A DNA stretch of 44,523 bases from Muribaculaceae bacterium (lineage in GTDB: Bacteria > Bacteroidota > Bacteroidia > Bacteroidales > G3-4614): the NCBI GenBank assembly GCA_017546805.1, contig JAFYRT010000017.1:1-44523 (forward strand), given 5' to 3'. Position numbers and translations under genes: made by a program. Shown here piece after piece: positions 17,329-26,670 of this stretch. The notes beneath the pieces were generated by a model. That model saw only the letters and a list, made by a program, of their open reading frames with translations. It had not been told where the DNA came from and searched no databases. The stretch's first letter is position 1, and every line of letters begins with the position of its first letter.

Positions 17329-17877
17329 ATGAAAAAGAGCTTTGTTTTTATGGCAGATGGTTTTGAAGAGATTGAAGCCCTTGCTGTTGTTGATATGTTA
17401 AGACGTGCTGCTATGCCCGTAAGTATGGTCTCTATTTCGGACGAATTCGATGTTCAAGGAGCCCATGGAGTTACAATAGTGGCAGACGAAATAATCACCG
17501 AAGCAGATTTCTCTGATGCAGAGTGGTTGATTCTCCCGGGAGGAATGCCCGGAAGTGCTAATCTTGCAGCATGTGCACCTCTTGTAAATCTATTAAAAGC
17601 CCACAACGAAGATGGCGGTAAAATTGCAGCTATATGCGCAGCACCAATGGTATTGGGAGAAAATGGCATTTTGGAAGGTAAAAACGCGACATGCTATCCT
17701 GGCTTTGAAGACCACTTGAAGGGAGCAAACTACACTGCTTCTCAAGTTGAGCGCGACGGAAATATCGTAACAGGAAACGGCCCTGCTCAAGCAATCATGT
17801 TTGCTGCAGCCATTATTGAAAAGAGTCTTGGAGAGGCTACAGCTCAACGTATCCTTGAAGGGATGATGCGTAAATAG
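17329..17877 (+). CDS. DJ-1/PfpI family protein
   Basis: 182 residues counted from ATG 17329. The frame can be extended to a TTG at 17323, but the ATG gives the usual MKKSFVFMADGFEEIEA start. The nucleophile elbow AAICAAP carries the conserved cysteine (C103) and the partner glutamate is E14 in DGFEEIE. This is the DJ-1/YajL/ThiJ group, linked to protein or small-molecule deglycation and redox protection; the actual substrate is unknown. It is followed 18 bases later by the RNase H gene. Confidence 0.9.
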   Translation: MKKSFVFMADGFEEIEALAVVDMLRRAAMPVSMVSISDEFDVQGAHGVTIVADEIITEADFSDAEWLILPGGMPGSANLAACAPLVNLLKAHNEDGGKIAAICAAPMVLGENGILEGKNATCYPGFEDHLKGANYTASQVERDGNIVTGNGPAQAIMFAAAIIEKSLGEATAQRILEGMMRK

Positions 17878-17895
17878 AAGATAACAATTTCACGA

Positions 17896-18516
17896 ATGGC
17901 AGGAAAGAACAAATTTTACGTTGTGTGGCAAGGTCTGAATCCTGGGATATACTCATCTTGGGAGGAGTGTCTATTGCAAGTAAAAGGCGTACAAGGAGCC
18001 AAATACAAAGGATTTGAGACAAAAACCGAAGCAGAAAGTGCCTTTGCCGAAGGTGCACCTGTTTACACTCCAAAGCCCAAAACAGCACAACCCACAAGTG
18101 CATTACCTGCTGATATAAAAAGTGCCATTGCCGTTGATGCTTCATGTCTGGGAAATCCCGGAAAAATGGAGTATCAAGGGGTATGGGCAGCAGACGGAGG
18201 AGTAATATTCCGCGTAGGTCCGTTTGAAGATGGAACAAATAACATTGGAGAGTTTTTAGCCATTGTTCACGCCCTTGCATGGATGGAGAAGAACGGGGTA
18301 AATTACACAATATACTCCGATAGTCGCAACGCCATGCTATGGGTTGCAAGCAAGAAGTGTAAAACGAAGCTGGATAAAACAGGCAGAAACGACGAAATTT
18401 TCAATTTGATAGAGCGTGCCGAGCGTTGGCTTAACACCCACTCTTTCAGAGCAAAAATTGTTAAGTGGGAGACTAAACTTTGGGGTGAAATCCCTGCTGA
18501 TTTTGGAAGGAAATAG
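17896..18516 (+). CDS. Ribonuclease HI with viroplasmin-type N-domain
   Basis: 206 residues. Residues 5-50 (FYVVWQGLNPGIYSSWEEC and following) form the viroplasmin/RHBD domain that binds RNA-DNA hybrids. A linker rich in proline and threonine follows. The RNase H catalytic domain contains D81 (AVDASCLGNPG), E119 (NNIGEFLAI), D142 (IYSDSRNA) and D202 (PADFG), the four acidic positions of the active site. It degrades RNA in RNA-DNA hybrids in the cytoplasm. It lies six bases upstream of a glycosyltransferase gene. Confidence 0.9.
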   Translation: MAGKNKFYVVWQGLNPGIYSSWEECLLQVKGVQGAKYKGFETKTEAESAFAEGAPVYTPKPKTAQPTSALPADIKSAIAVDASCLGNPGKMEYQGVWAADGGVIFRVGPFEDGTNNIGEFLAIVHALAWMEKNGVNYTIYSDSRNAMLWVASKKCKTKLDKTGRNDEIFNLIERAERWLNTHSFRAKIVKWETKLWGEIPADFGRK

Positions 18517-18522
18517 AGGTAA

Positions 18523-19644
18523 ATGATAATAGGATTTGATGGAAAAAGAGCTGTTGCCAATTTTACAGGATTGGGAAACTACAGCAGGTTTATTATTGGA
18601 GCTTTAAACAAAAAGTTCCGAAACGAAACATATAAAATCTTTGCACCCAAGCCCAAAAACAACCGAGAATTTTCAGAACTATTGGGCGACAATACCTCAG
18701 ACCTATACCCCAAAAACAAAATAGCAAAACTACTCCCATCCGTATGGCGTTCTAAAGGCATTCTAAAAGACTTAAAAAAGGAGAAAATTGAGATATTCCA
18801 CGGACTTAGTGGGGAACTTCCTTTCGGGATATCAAAAACAGGAATTAAAAGTGTTGTAACCATTCACGACCTTATTTTCAGACACTATCCCCAATACTAC
18901 AAAACGATTGACAGAACCATATACGATTATAAATTCCGCAGAGCCTGCAAAGAGGCAGACAAAATAATTGCCGTAAGCGACTGTACAAAACGCGACATTA
19001 TCTCTTATTACAACATTCCCGAAGACAAAATCGTAACCGTTTATCAAGGCTGTCACCCCAATTTCAACGCCACACCAAACGAGGCTCTTATCGAGGAGGT
19101 TCGCAAAACATACAACCTACCCAAACGCTATATTGCATGCGTAGGAACAATAGAGGAGAGGAAAAACCTGTTATTGGTAGCAAAAGCTATGACATATCTC
19201 CCTGAAGATATATATTTAATTGCAGTAGGACGAAAGACCCCATATGCAAAAGAGGTTGAAGATTTTTGCACACAAAACGGTTTAACAGAAAGGGTAAGAA
19301 TTATAGAGGGTGTCCCATTTAAGTTTTTACCATCAATTTATCACGCAGCCGAGCTATTTACATACACATCTCGTTTCGAAGGTTTTGGAATTCCAATAGT
19401 CGAGGCCATAAGCGCCGGACTGACAGGAGTTGCAGCAACAGGCTCATGCCTTGAAGAGGCGGGAGGCGATGGAGTTGTATATGTCAACCCCGATTCTATT
19501 GAGGAGTGTGCCGAAGCACTTAACAAATTACTCACAGACAACACCTACAAGCAAAACCTCATTACAAAGGGCAAAGAGCATATCAAAAAATTCTCGCCCG
19601 ACACAATTGCCGAGGAGGTAATGAAAGTATACAAAGAGATTTAG
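18523..19644 (+). CDS. GT4 glycosyltransferase
   Basis: 373 residues with two Rossmann domains. The N-terminal part begins IGFDGKRAVANFTGLGNYSR, and the C-terminal part has the retaining E-x7-E motif in RFEGFGIPIVEAISAG and GTIEERKNL at the domain interface. It probably transfers a hexose or mannose-like sugar in surface-glycan assembly; donor and acceptor are unknown. It overlaps the last four bases of the convergent glycosyltransferase gene, so the two transcripts have complementary ends. It is not a close relative of the five tandem copies downstream. Confidence 0.9.
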   Translation: MIIGFDGKRAVANFTGLGNYSRFIIGALNKKFRNETYKIFAPKPKNNREFSELLGDNTSDLYPKNKIAKLLPSVWRSKGILKDLKKEKIEIFHGLSGELPFGISKTGIKSVVTIHDLIFRHYPQYYKTIDRTIYDYKFRRACKEADKIIAVSDCTKRDIISYYNIPEDKIVTVYQGCHPNFNATPNEALIEEVRKTYNLPKRYIACVGTIEERKNLLLVAKAMTYLPEDIYLIAVGRKTPYAKEVEDFCTQNGLTERVRIIEGVPFKFLPSIYHAAELFTYTSRFEGFGIPIVEAISAGLTGVAATGSCLEEAGGDGVVYVNPDSIEECAEALNKLLTDNTYKQNLITKGKEHIKKFSPDTIAEEVMKVYKEI

Positions 19645-20717
19645 GATTTCCTATTTTTAGAGAGCAGTCTTAAATAGAGTTGCATATAAGCATCAGCACA
19701 AGCATCCCACGAAAATTTTGACGCCCATGTCTTCACATCAGGGACAGAACCTATGCTTTGCCAATGGGCAATACCCTTTTCAAATGATTCTGCCATAGCC
19801 TTTGGCTCCAATTCAGCCCAATAATATGCCAACTCTCCGCCAACCTCAGGCAGAGATGTTAAAGTTGATAGAAAAACAGGCTTTCCAAAATGCATTGCTT
19901 CAATAGGAGGCAAACCAAAACCCTCACACAACGAAGGAAACAAAAAGGCTTTACATTTTTTGTACAGAGTTGCTTTAACACTATCAGATACGTGTTGCAT
20001 GGCAACAACATTCTTCAAATCAAGTTCTTTTATGACTCCTCGTAAATACTCCCCATAAGCAGATGACCAATTACCAACTATAACCAACCTTTCAGAAGGG
20101 AGATACTGCATCATTCTAATAAGTAGTTCGGGATTCTTCTTTGGCTGAAGGCTCGACAGATGCAATAAGAATCCATCATCAAAAGGCAAAACTTCATCGC
20201 ACTTGTAGTTTTGTGAAGTATCAGCCACTCCATTATAAATAACGTTTGAAGGAACATTGTTTTCAGGATAAACTCGCATCACATCTTGCTCCACAAATTT
20301 CGAGATATATACGATTTCATCGTAAAAATTAATTCTTCTGCCTATCTTCTTTTTATACTTAAGCAATTTTGCACCTTGCTTCTCATACATAAAATTCACA
20401 TCGTGCAGGGTAAGCAAACTCCTCTTTGCCCCAAGCATAAAACGGACAAATGCAAACTGATGCACTGCATGAAACAGAGAACATCCTATATAGAGATAGC
20501 GATAGAAATATCGGTTTAATTTATTTACTGCAATATAGTCTACTCCATCACCAAAGCAACCTTTCAGTTCTTTAGGAACAAGGAACTGCAATCTCACATC
20601 CTCTTTAGAAAAAGTCTCAGCTCTCTTTGCCAAAGACTCTCCTAAACGAAAAGAGTACTCACCTACTCCTACATTTCTGTTTTTTGCCGAATATATATCT
20701 ATAACAACCTTTTTCAT
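19641..20717 (-). CDS. GT4 glycosyltransferase, distinct from the tandem array
   Basis: 358 residues from the preferred start at 20717. A longer frame from 20747 exists, but ATG 20717 overlaps the upstream stop as ATGA and gives a normal N-terminus (MKKVVIDIYSAKNRNVGVGEY-type). The C-terminal domain has LCEGFGLPPIEAMHFGKPV with the E-x7-E pair, and LSSLQPKKNPELLIRM. It is probably the last gene of the exporter-glycosyltransferase operon. The acceptor is unknown. Confidence 0.88.
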   Translation of the reverse strand: MKKVVIDIYSAKNRNVGVGEYSFRLGESLAKRAETFSKEDVRLQFLVPKELKGCFGDGVDYIAVNKLNRYFYRYLYIGCSLFHAVHQFAFVRFMLGAKRSLLTLHDVNFMYEKQGAKLLKYKKKIGRRINFYDEIVYISKFVEQDVMRVYPENNVPSNVIYNGVADTSQNYKCDEVLPFDDGFLLHLSSLQPKKNPELLIRMMQYLPSERLVIVGNWSSAYGEYLRGVIKELDLKNVVAMQHVSDSVKATLYKKCKAFLFPSLCEGFGLPPIEAMHFGKPVFLSTLTSLPEVGGELAYYWAELEPKAMAESFEKGIAHWQSIGSVPDVKTWASKFSWDACADAYMQLYLRLLSKNRKS

Positions 20718-21883
20718 TGCAATAAATTGTTTATCATATCTATCCACTGTTTTGCTGTTCTCTCCTCAGAGAAGGTTGAAACATGCCTAAAACCGTTCTC
20801 GGCTATTTTATTTCGCAATTCATCATCACTCATTAATCGAGATAATGCATCAGCATAAGCCTCTATGTCAAATGGTTTTATCAATACCCCATTCTCCCAC
20901 GACGGAGATAAAATCTCTCTTACTCCCGCACTACAATCAAATGCTATTGCCACACAACCGTTTGCTTGAGACTCAATCAAAGACATTGGCCATCCCTCAG
21001 TTGTAGACGTAAGACAGACAATGGAGGCACTATTATAATAGATTTCAGGAGTAGTTGAAAAACCTTTAAAATATACACGTTTTAAACCCAATTCAACTGA
21101 AAGACTCTTAAGAGCACCGATCTCCTGACCATCACCAACAATATTCAAAATCCAATCTTCATGTCTATCTTCCAAGAGACTCCATGCCAACAAAAGTCTG
21201 TCTACTCTTTTGTCGGCATATGAAAGACGACCTACAAAACAAACCTCTTTTTTCTTGTGGGTATTACAAACGGTAGTTTTGGGATATGCTGCATTTGTCA
21301 GTGTAACAAACTTTGAAGACGAACTATCAATCCCCAATTTTTCTGCGAACTCGTGTGCATAACTATCGCACAGAACACCAAAAGCATCAACACTATTGTA
21401 TGTGCTTAAATAGCTGTTTTTTAAATTTTTGTCAAATAGCCCCAATTTAAATTTCAGAGAGCGAAGCATATACCATTCAAACCATTTCATAAATGATTTT
21501 GAGGCAGAGTGTTTTCCGTTCTCTTGTTTGAATACCGATTCCCAAAATGGAGCATTATGACTTACAAAAACCACTTTTGCTTTTGAACGAAATCTTATGT
21601 CATTTAAATATGATATTCTGAAACCCTGCGTAACAAAAACATCAACCTTTCTGCTCTCAATTTCAGAAATCAACATCGGTAGATTCCTTGAATCCCCAAC
21701 TTTATATTGCAGAGTTACATATTCAACCTCCTCTATCGGAGAAGATAGTTTATCCAAATGAAACTCAGGCGAAAAAATCACAAACCTATATCCATACTTT
21801 TTGAGAGATTGCATAACATTTACCGTTACAACCTCACCACCACCAAATGGAAATTTTTCATGAATAAAGGCAATTATGGACAT
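20714..21883 (-). CDS. GT4 glycosyltransferase, array copy 5
   Basis: 389 residues, the most downstream and most divergent of five tandem paralogues. Its N-terminus FIHEKFPFGGGEVVTVN corresponds to the FIHQDFPGGG start of its neighbours, and VDAFGVLCDSYAHEFAEKLG to their VDIFGVLC segment. It keeps the E-x7-E element (TEGWPMSLIE) and the nearly invariant FDCSAGVREILSPSWENGVL. It starts two bases before the upstream stop region ends (gap of one base) and overlaps the next gene by ATGA, so translation is coupled. Sugar and acceptor are unknown. Confidence 0.9.
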   Translation of the reverse strand: MSIIAFIHEKFPFGGGEVVTVNVMQSLKKYGYRFVIFSPEFHLDKLSSPIEEVEYVTLQYKVGDSRNLPMLISEIESRKVDVFVTQGFRISYLNDIRFRSKAKVVFVSHNAPFWESVFKQENGKHSASKSFMKWFEWYMLRSLKFKLGLFDKNLKNSYLSTYNSVDAFGVLCDSYAHEFAEKLGIDSSSSKFVTLTNAAYPKTTVCNTHKKKEVCFVGRLSYADKRVDRLLLAWSLLEDRHEDWILNIVGDGQEIGALKSLSVELGLKRVYFKGFSTTPEIYYNSASIVCLTSTTEGWPMSLIESQANGCVAIAFDCSAGVREILSPSWENGVLIKPFDIEAYADALSRLMSDDELRNKIAENGFRHVSTFSEERTAKQWIDMINNLLQ

Positions 21884-21884
21884 A

Positions 21885-23054
21885 CTATTTCGATAACTCT
21901 ATAAATACATTATTCCATTGATTCAAAGTATTTTCCAACGAGAATCTTCTAACAGAGTTTCTCGCGCTCTTTGCAATATTGATTCGCATCTCATCGTCAC
22001 TCATCAACTTTGTTAACGACTTTGCATACTCATCTATATCGTATGGTGTCACCAACACTCCATTCTCCCACGATGGAGACAATATCTCTCTTACTCCTGC
22101 ACTACAATCGAATGCAATTGTTGCACAACCATTAGTTTGAGCCTCCATCAAAACCATCCCCCACCCTTCGTAGGTAGATGTAAGACATACAATAGCTGCT
22201 CTATCGTAATGCGGCTGCGGATTATTTGAAAAACCTAAAAAGTTAACTCTCTTCAAGCCCATACCCTTTACCTGTGCCTTCAAATTTTGAGACTCCTCTC
22301 CCTCTCCAAGTATATTCAAACTCCAATCGGGATGTTTATCCTCAACCAAGCTCCAGGCCTTTAACAGACGTTCAACCCTCTTGAATTCATAGTTTAAACG
22401 CCCAATGTAATATACCTCTTTTTGCTTATCCTCAACAATATTATCCTTTGAAACTATGGAGTTGGTTAAAACCCTGAATTTTGAGGTCTTCTCATCAACT
22501 CCTATGGCTTGTGATATTTCAAGGGCATAATCTTTACAAAGCACTCCGAAGACATCAACCTTATCATAGCACTCGCGATAAGCCCTTACAATTTTCTTTT
22601 TCTTTATTCCCAAAACATACTTGTAAGAGCGGAGCAGATACCACTCCAAACGTTTAAAGAACGATCTTTTTACATCTCTCTTTATAATCTCTTTTCTTAT
22701 CAAGTACTCCCAGAATGGTTGACTATGCAACATAAATATCAGTTTACAGTCGGTTTGTTGCTTAATCTCATCTGCATACAACGACACCTCATACACATCT
22801 CCAGGGAAAACAAACATACCAATATTATTCTCTTTAATTGCATTTACGAGGGTTGGCAAATTGGCACTATCCTTTTGATGCGATAATCTTATGATATTTA
22901 TATTTGTTGCGTGAGGAGGTATTTTATTCTCTCTTAAATTATATACAAAAACAAACACCTTTATCCCTTTAGACTCTAACATTCTTGCGATGTCGAATGT
23001 TACAATTTCGGCACCACCTCCGGGAAAATCCTGATGAATAAACGCTATATTCAT
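21885..23054 (-). CDS. GT4 glycosyltransferase, array copy 4
   Basis: 389 residues starting MNIAFIHQDFPGGGAEIVTF. It contains HSQPFWEYL, a basic segment with RLEWYLLRSYKY, VDVFGVLC, IGRLNYEFKRVERLLKAW, and YEGWGMVLMEAQTNGC with the E-x7-E pair, followed by the FDCSAGVREIL block. The protein ends RRFSLENTLNQW, as in the other copies. It lies one base upstream of copy 5 and 21 bases after copy 3. It probably adds one sugar to a lipid-linked or lipid A-core glycan at the cytoplasmic face. Confidence 0.92.
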   Translation of the reverse strand: MNIAFIHQDFPGGGAEIVTFDIARMLESKGIKVFVFVYNLRENKIPPHATNINIIRLSHQKDSANLPTLVNAIKENNIGMFVFPGDVYEVSLYADEIKQQTDCKLIFMLHSQPFWEYLIRKEIIKRDVKRSFFKRLEWYLLRSYKYVLGIKKKKIVRAYRECYDKVDVFGVLCKDYALEISQAIGVDEKTSKFRVLTNSIVSKDNIVEDKQKEVYYIGRLNYEFKRVERLLKAWSLVEDKHPDWSLNILGEGEESQNLKAQVKGMGLKRVNFLGFSNNPQPHYDRAAIVCLTSTYEGWGMVLMEAQTNGCATIAFDCSAGVREILSPSWENGVLVTPYDIDEYAKSLTKLMSDDEMRINIAKSARNSVRRFSLENTLNQWNNVFIELSK

Positions 23055-23075
23055 TTTATGTATAAATATTATTTT

Positions 23076-24257
23076 TTATTTTGATAACTCTTTTAATATG
23101 CCTCTCCATTGCGAAAGAGAGTTTTCCGGAGAAAATCTCTGCACAGCTTCTCTCCCGTTCTCAGCCACTCTATTTCGCAATTCATCATTGCTCATCAATT
23201 TTGACAGTGCTTTAGCATAAACTTTTATACGATTTGGACTTACTAACACACCGTTTGTCCACGAAGGAGAGAGAATTTCCCTTACGCCTGCACTACAATC
23301 AAATGCCATTGCAACACACCCATTTGTCTGCGCCTCCATTAAAACCATACCCCAACCTTCATAATCTGAAGTCATACAAACAATTGAAGCCCTATTGTAA
23401 TAAGATTGAACATCAGAAACAAAACCCAGGAAGTGAACTCTTTTTAAATTCAAACTCTTAGCCAATTGCTTGAGATTTTCCTCCTCCGCACCTGTACCTA
23501 AAATATTCAATATCCAATCGGGATGCTTATCCTCAACCAAGCTCCACACTTTTAAGATATTCTCCGGACGCTTATCCCAATATGAGAGTCTTCCTATAAA
23601 ACAGACCTCTTTCTGCTTTGGTACAACGTAAGCATTATTCGGTTCAACACTATTATTCAAAACCCTGAATTTTGAACCTTCATATCTAATACCAATCGCT
23701 TTCGCTATTTCACGGCCATACTCTTCACATAAAACACCGAATATATCTACTTTATCATAGCACTCCTTATATATTTTTTTATAAATGGCTTTTCTTATTC
23801 CAAACGTATATTTATGTGAACGAAACAGATTCCATTCAAGAGTCTTTAAAAATGAACCTTTAGTTCTTCTTTTCTTTATCTCTCTATCTTCAATATATTC
23901 CCAAAAAGGCTCGAAATGAGACATATAAATAATCTTACAATCCGTCTCCTCTCTTATTGCATCAGCCAAACAGACAACATCATTACAACCGCCTGGGAAT
24001 ACAAAAAATTCAATCCCTTTTTCCTTAATATTTTTTACAATGGTGGGAATATTCCTACTATCGTAAAAGACATAAGAGAGCTTTACAGGTTCAATATTTG
24101 TTAAAGTTGAATGTAATTTATCATTATGAAAATTGGGTGCAAAGACAAAAACTTTCAACTCTCCCAATAACTTGGCAATGTTCATGGTAACCATTTCAGT
24201 ACCACCGCCAGGAAAGTCTTGATGAAGGAATGCTATATTTTTTCTTTGCTGTTCCAC
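23076..24257 (-). CDS. GT4 glycosyltransferase, array copy 3
   Basis: 393 residues. After a short polar N-terminus it reads IAFLHQDFPGGGTEMVTMN. It shares HFEPFWEY, VDIFGVLCEEYGREIAKAIG, IGRLSYWDKRPENILKVW and YEGWGMVLMEAQTNGC with copies 1, 2 and 4. In the invariant block it reads SPSWTNGVLV, with T where the others have E. The IGRLSYWDKRPE variant is shared with copy 1 but not with copies 2 or 4, suggesting mosaic evolution. Gap to the next gene is 21 bases. Confidence 0.92.
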   Translation of the reverse strand: MEQQRKNIAFLHQDFPGGGTEMVTMNIAKLLGELKVFVFAPNFHNDKLHSTLTNIEPVKLSYVFYDSRNIPTIVKNIKEKGIEFFVFPGGCNDVVCLADAIREETDCKIIYMSHFEPFWEYIEDREIKKRRTKGSFLKTLEWNLFRSHKYTFGIRKAIYKKIYKECYDKVDIFGVLCEEYGREIAKAIGIRYEGSKFRVLNNSVEPNNAYVVPKQKEVCFIGRLSYWDKRPENILKVWSLVEDKHPDWILNILGTGAEEENLKQLAKSLNLKRVHFLGFVSDVQSYYNRASIVCMTSDYEGWGMVLMEAQTNGCVAMAFDCSAGVREILSPSWTNGVLVSPNRIKVYAKALSKLMSNDELRNRVAENGREAVQRFSPENSLSQWRGILKELSK

Positions 24258-24279
24258 AATGATATAAATTATTATCGCG

Positions 24280-25461
24280 TTATGACAACTCCTCCATCAT
24301 CCCTTGCCACTGTTTGAAAGTGTTTTCAGGAGAAAATCTTATAAGAGCCTCTCTTCCGTTTTCTGCAATTCTATCTCGCAAATCTTTATCCCCCATCAAT
24401 TTTGATAGTGCCTCAGCATAAGCCTTTATATCAAAAGGTTTTACCAATACACCATTCTCCCATGATGGAGACAATATCTCTCTCACCCCGGCACTGCAAT
24501 CAAAAGCAATCGTAGCACAACCATTAGTTTGTGCCTCTAATTGCACCATAGGCCAACCCTCAAATGTAGAAGTTAAGCATACTATTGAGGCTCTATCATA
24601 ATGTGATTGCGGATTTGCAACGAAGCCCAAGAAGTTAACCCTTTTCAATCCCAATTTTTTCGCCAAGGCTTTAAGATTATGCTCCTCTTCCCCATCGCCC
24701 AATATATTTAAGCTCCAATCGGGATGTCTCTCCTCAATCAAATGCCACACTTTTAATAATCTGTCAACACGTTTAGCAGTGTAGTTCAATCGGCCTATAA
24801 AATATACCTCTTTCTGTTTTTGCTTCACATAGGTATCTTTCACATCTATATGATTGGTAAGAACCCTAAATTTTGAACCTTCATACTCTACCCCTATTGC
24901 TTTTGCTATCTCACGTCCATAATTTTCGCAAAGCACACCAAAGATATCCGCCTTATCGTAACACTCTTTGTATATTTTACATACACGAGCCTTTTTAACG
25001 CCAAATGTAAACTTATGGGAGCGTATCAAATACCAATGTATTCGTTTAAGGATGCTCTTTTTTGTTTTAGCAATAACAGCCTCTTTCATCGATATATACT
25101 CCCAGAATGGTTTACTATGGGACATATATATACATTTGCAACTGGTTTTTTCTCTGATTATATCGGCAAATGGGATAATATCATACACCCCGCCGGGGAA
25201 TATTAAAATTCCTATATCATAACGGTTTATAGAATCAATGAATGTAGGGAGATTTCTTTGGTCGTCAAACTTATAAGATAACTTGATAGGAGTTATATTC
25301 TTTACATTTGACGAAATTTTATCAGTATGCATATTAAATGCGAAAACATAAGCTTTCGTCCCTGAATTTTCCAACAATTTAGCAACATTAATAGAAACCA
25401 TTTCGGTTCCTCCTCCAGGGAAATCCTGATGAATAAAAGCTATGTTCATCTTTTTTTGCAT
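24280..25461 (-). CDS. GT4 glycosyltransferase, array copy 2
   Basis: 393 residues from ATG 25461. A second ATG at 25449 (MNIAFIHQDFPGGG) matches the start of copy 4 and may be the real start. It contains HSKPFWEY, ADIFGVLCENYGREIAKAIG, IGRLNYTAKRVDRLLKVW, FEGWPMVQLEAQTNGC (E-x7-E) and the FDCSAGVREIL block. In the mid-region it resembles copy 3 (VEYEGSKFRVL), and in the LNYxxKRVxRLL segment it resembles copy 4. The donor sugar is unknown. Confidence 0.92.
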   Translation of the reverse strand: MQKKMNIAFIHQDFPGGGTEMVSINVAKLLENSGTKAYVFAFNMHTDKISSNVKNITPIKLSYKFDDQRNLPTFIDSINRYDIGILIFPGGVYDIIPFADIIREKTSCKCIYMSHSKPFWEYISMKEAVIAKTKKSILKRIHWYLIRSHKFTFGVKKARVCKIYKECYDKADIFGVLCENYGREIAKAIGVEYEGSKFRVLTNHIDVKDTYVKQKQKEVYFIGRLNYTAKRVDRLLKVWHLIEERHPDWSLNILGDGEEEHNLKALAKKLGLKRVNFLGFVANPQSHYDRASIVCLTSTFEGWPMVQLEAQTNGCATIAFDCSAGVREILSPSWENGVLVKPFDIKAYAEALSKLMGDKDLRDRIAENGREALIRFSPENTFKQWQGMMEELS

Positions 25462-25475
25462 AATGCTTATAATCT

Positions 25476-26660
25476 TTATTTCAACTTTTCAAACATATTC
25501 TCCCACTGTTTCAAAGTATTTTCAGGAGAAAATCTTTTTACCGAATTCAATCCATTTTCAGCAATCCTATCTCTCAACTCATCATCGCTCATCAATTTCG
25601 ACATTGACTCAGCAAATTCCTTTTCATTGAACGGAGAGACCAATACACCATTCTCCCACGAAGGAGAGAGAATCTCTCTTACTCCAGCACTGCAATCAAA
25701 TGCAATTACTGCACATCTGTTGGCTTGCGCCTCCATTAGCACCATTCCCCAACCTTCGTAATTTGAGGTTAAGCACACTATTGATGCCCTATCATAATAT
25801 GGCTGTGGATTTGCAACAAAACCTAAAAAATTAATTCTCTGCAGATTCAACTCTTTTTTCAGGTTCTCCAACATCTCTCTTTCGGGACCTGTACCCAATA
25901 TATTTAAAGTCCAATCGGGGTGTTTGGCTTCAAGCTTATGCCATATTCTTAAGATATGTTCAGGACGTTTATCCCAATAAGAGAGCCTTCCAATAAAACA
26001 TATCTCCTTTTGCTTAGAAGACACGTATTCATCGTTCGGTTCAATATGATTATTCAGAACCATGAATTTTGAATTTTCATACTCAACTCCAATCTCTTTT
26101 GCAATATCCTTTGCATACTCCTGACAAAGAACTCCAAAGATATCGACCTTATCGTAACACTCCTTATATATTTTTACAAAGCGTCTCTTTCTTGAGCCAA
26201 ATGCATACTTATATGAGCGTAAGAATACCCACTCCAACCTTTTCAAGAACGAAGATTTGGCACTTCTTTTCTTATTCTCTTTTTGCTCGAAATAGCCCCA
26301 GAAAGGCAAGCTATGCAACATAAACACAAGCTTGCAATTTGTATGTTTCTTTATCTCGTCAGAATATAAAACAACATCATATACCCCTGTAGGGTATACA
26401 AACAGCGAAATATTCTTCTCCTTTATTGTTTCAATAAACAAAGGCAGGTTTCTTTCGTCAACAGTATATGGCAACTTAATTATCTCAATATTGGAAACAT
26501 CTTTAGGCATCTTCTCCTCTATCAAGTTATAGACGAAGATATATACCTTAACCCCTTTGGGTTCCAACATTTTTGCAAGGTTAAAAGTTACAGTTTCAGC
26601 CCCACCTCCGGGGAACTCATAATGCAAAAATGCAATACTATTTATCTCTGACAAGTTCAT
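25476..26660 (-). CDS. GT4 glycosyltransferase, array copy 1
   Basis: 394 residues, the first of the five tandem copies, ten bases after the exporter stop. It reads IAFLHYEFPGGGAETVTFN, HSLPFWGY, VDIFGVLCQEYAKDIAKEIG, IGRLSYWDKRPEHILRIW and YEGWGMVLMEAQANRC, where NGC of the others is NRC. The FDCSAGVREIL block and the ending KRFSPENTLKQW are conserved. Like the other copies it lacks transmembrane segments and should act at the cytoplasmic face of the inner membrane. Confidence 0.92.
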   Translation of the reverse strand: MNLSEINSIAFLHYEFPGGGAETVTFNLAKMLEPKGVKVYIFVYNLIEEKMPKDVSNIEIIKLPYTVDERNLPLFIETIKEKNISLFVYPTGVYDVVLYSDEIKKHTNCKLVFMLHSLPFWGYFEQKENKKRSAKSSFLKRLEWVFLRSYKYAFGSRKRRFVKIYKECYDKVDIFGVLCQEYAKDIAKEIGVEYENSKFMVLNNHIEPNDEYVSSKQKEICFIGRLSYWDKRPEHILRIWHKLEAKHPDWTLNILGTGPEREMLENLKKELNLQRINFLGFVANPQPYYDRASIVCLTSNYEGWGMVLMEAQANRCAVIAFDCSAGVREILSPSWENGVLVSPFNEKEFAESMSKLMSDDELRDRIAENGLNSVKRFSPENTLKQWENMFEKLK

Positions 26661-26670
26661 AAGTACAATA

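Noticed and set aside
20718-20747. Ten-codon N-terminal extension of the last minus-strand glycosyltransferase
   Set aside because: The ATG at 20717 overlaps the upstream stop as ATGA and gives a family-typical N-terminus.
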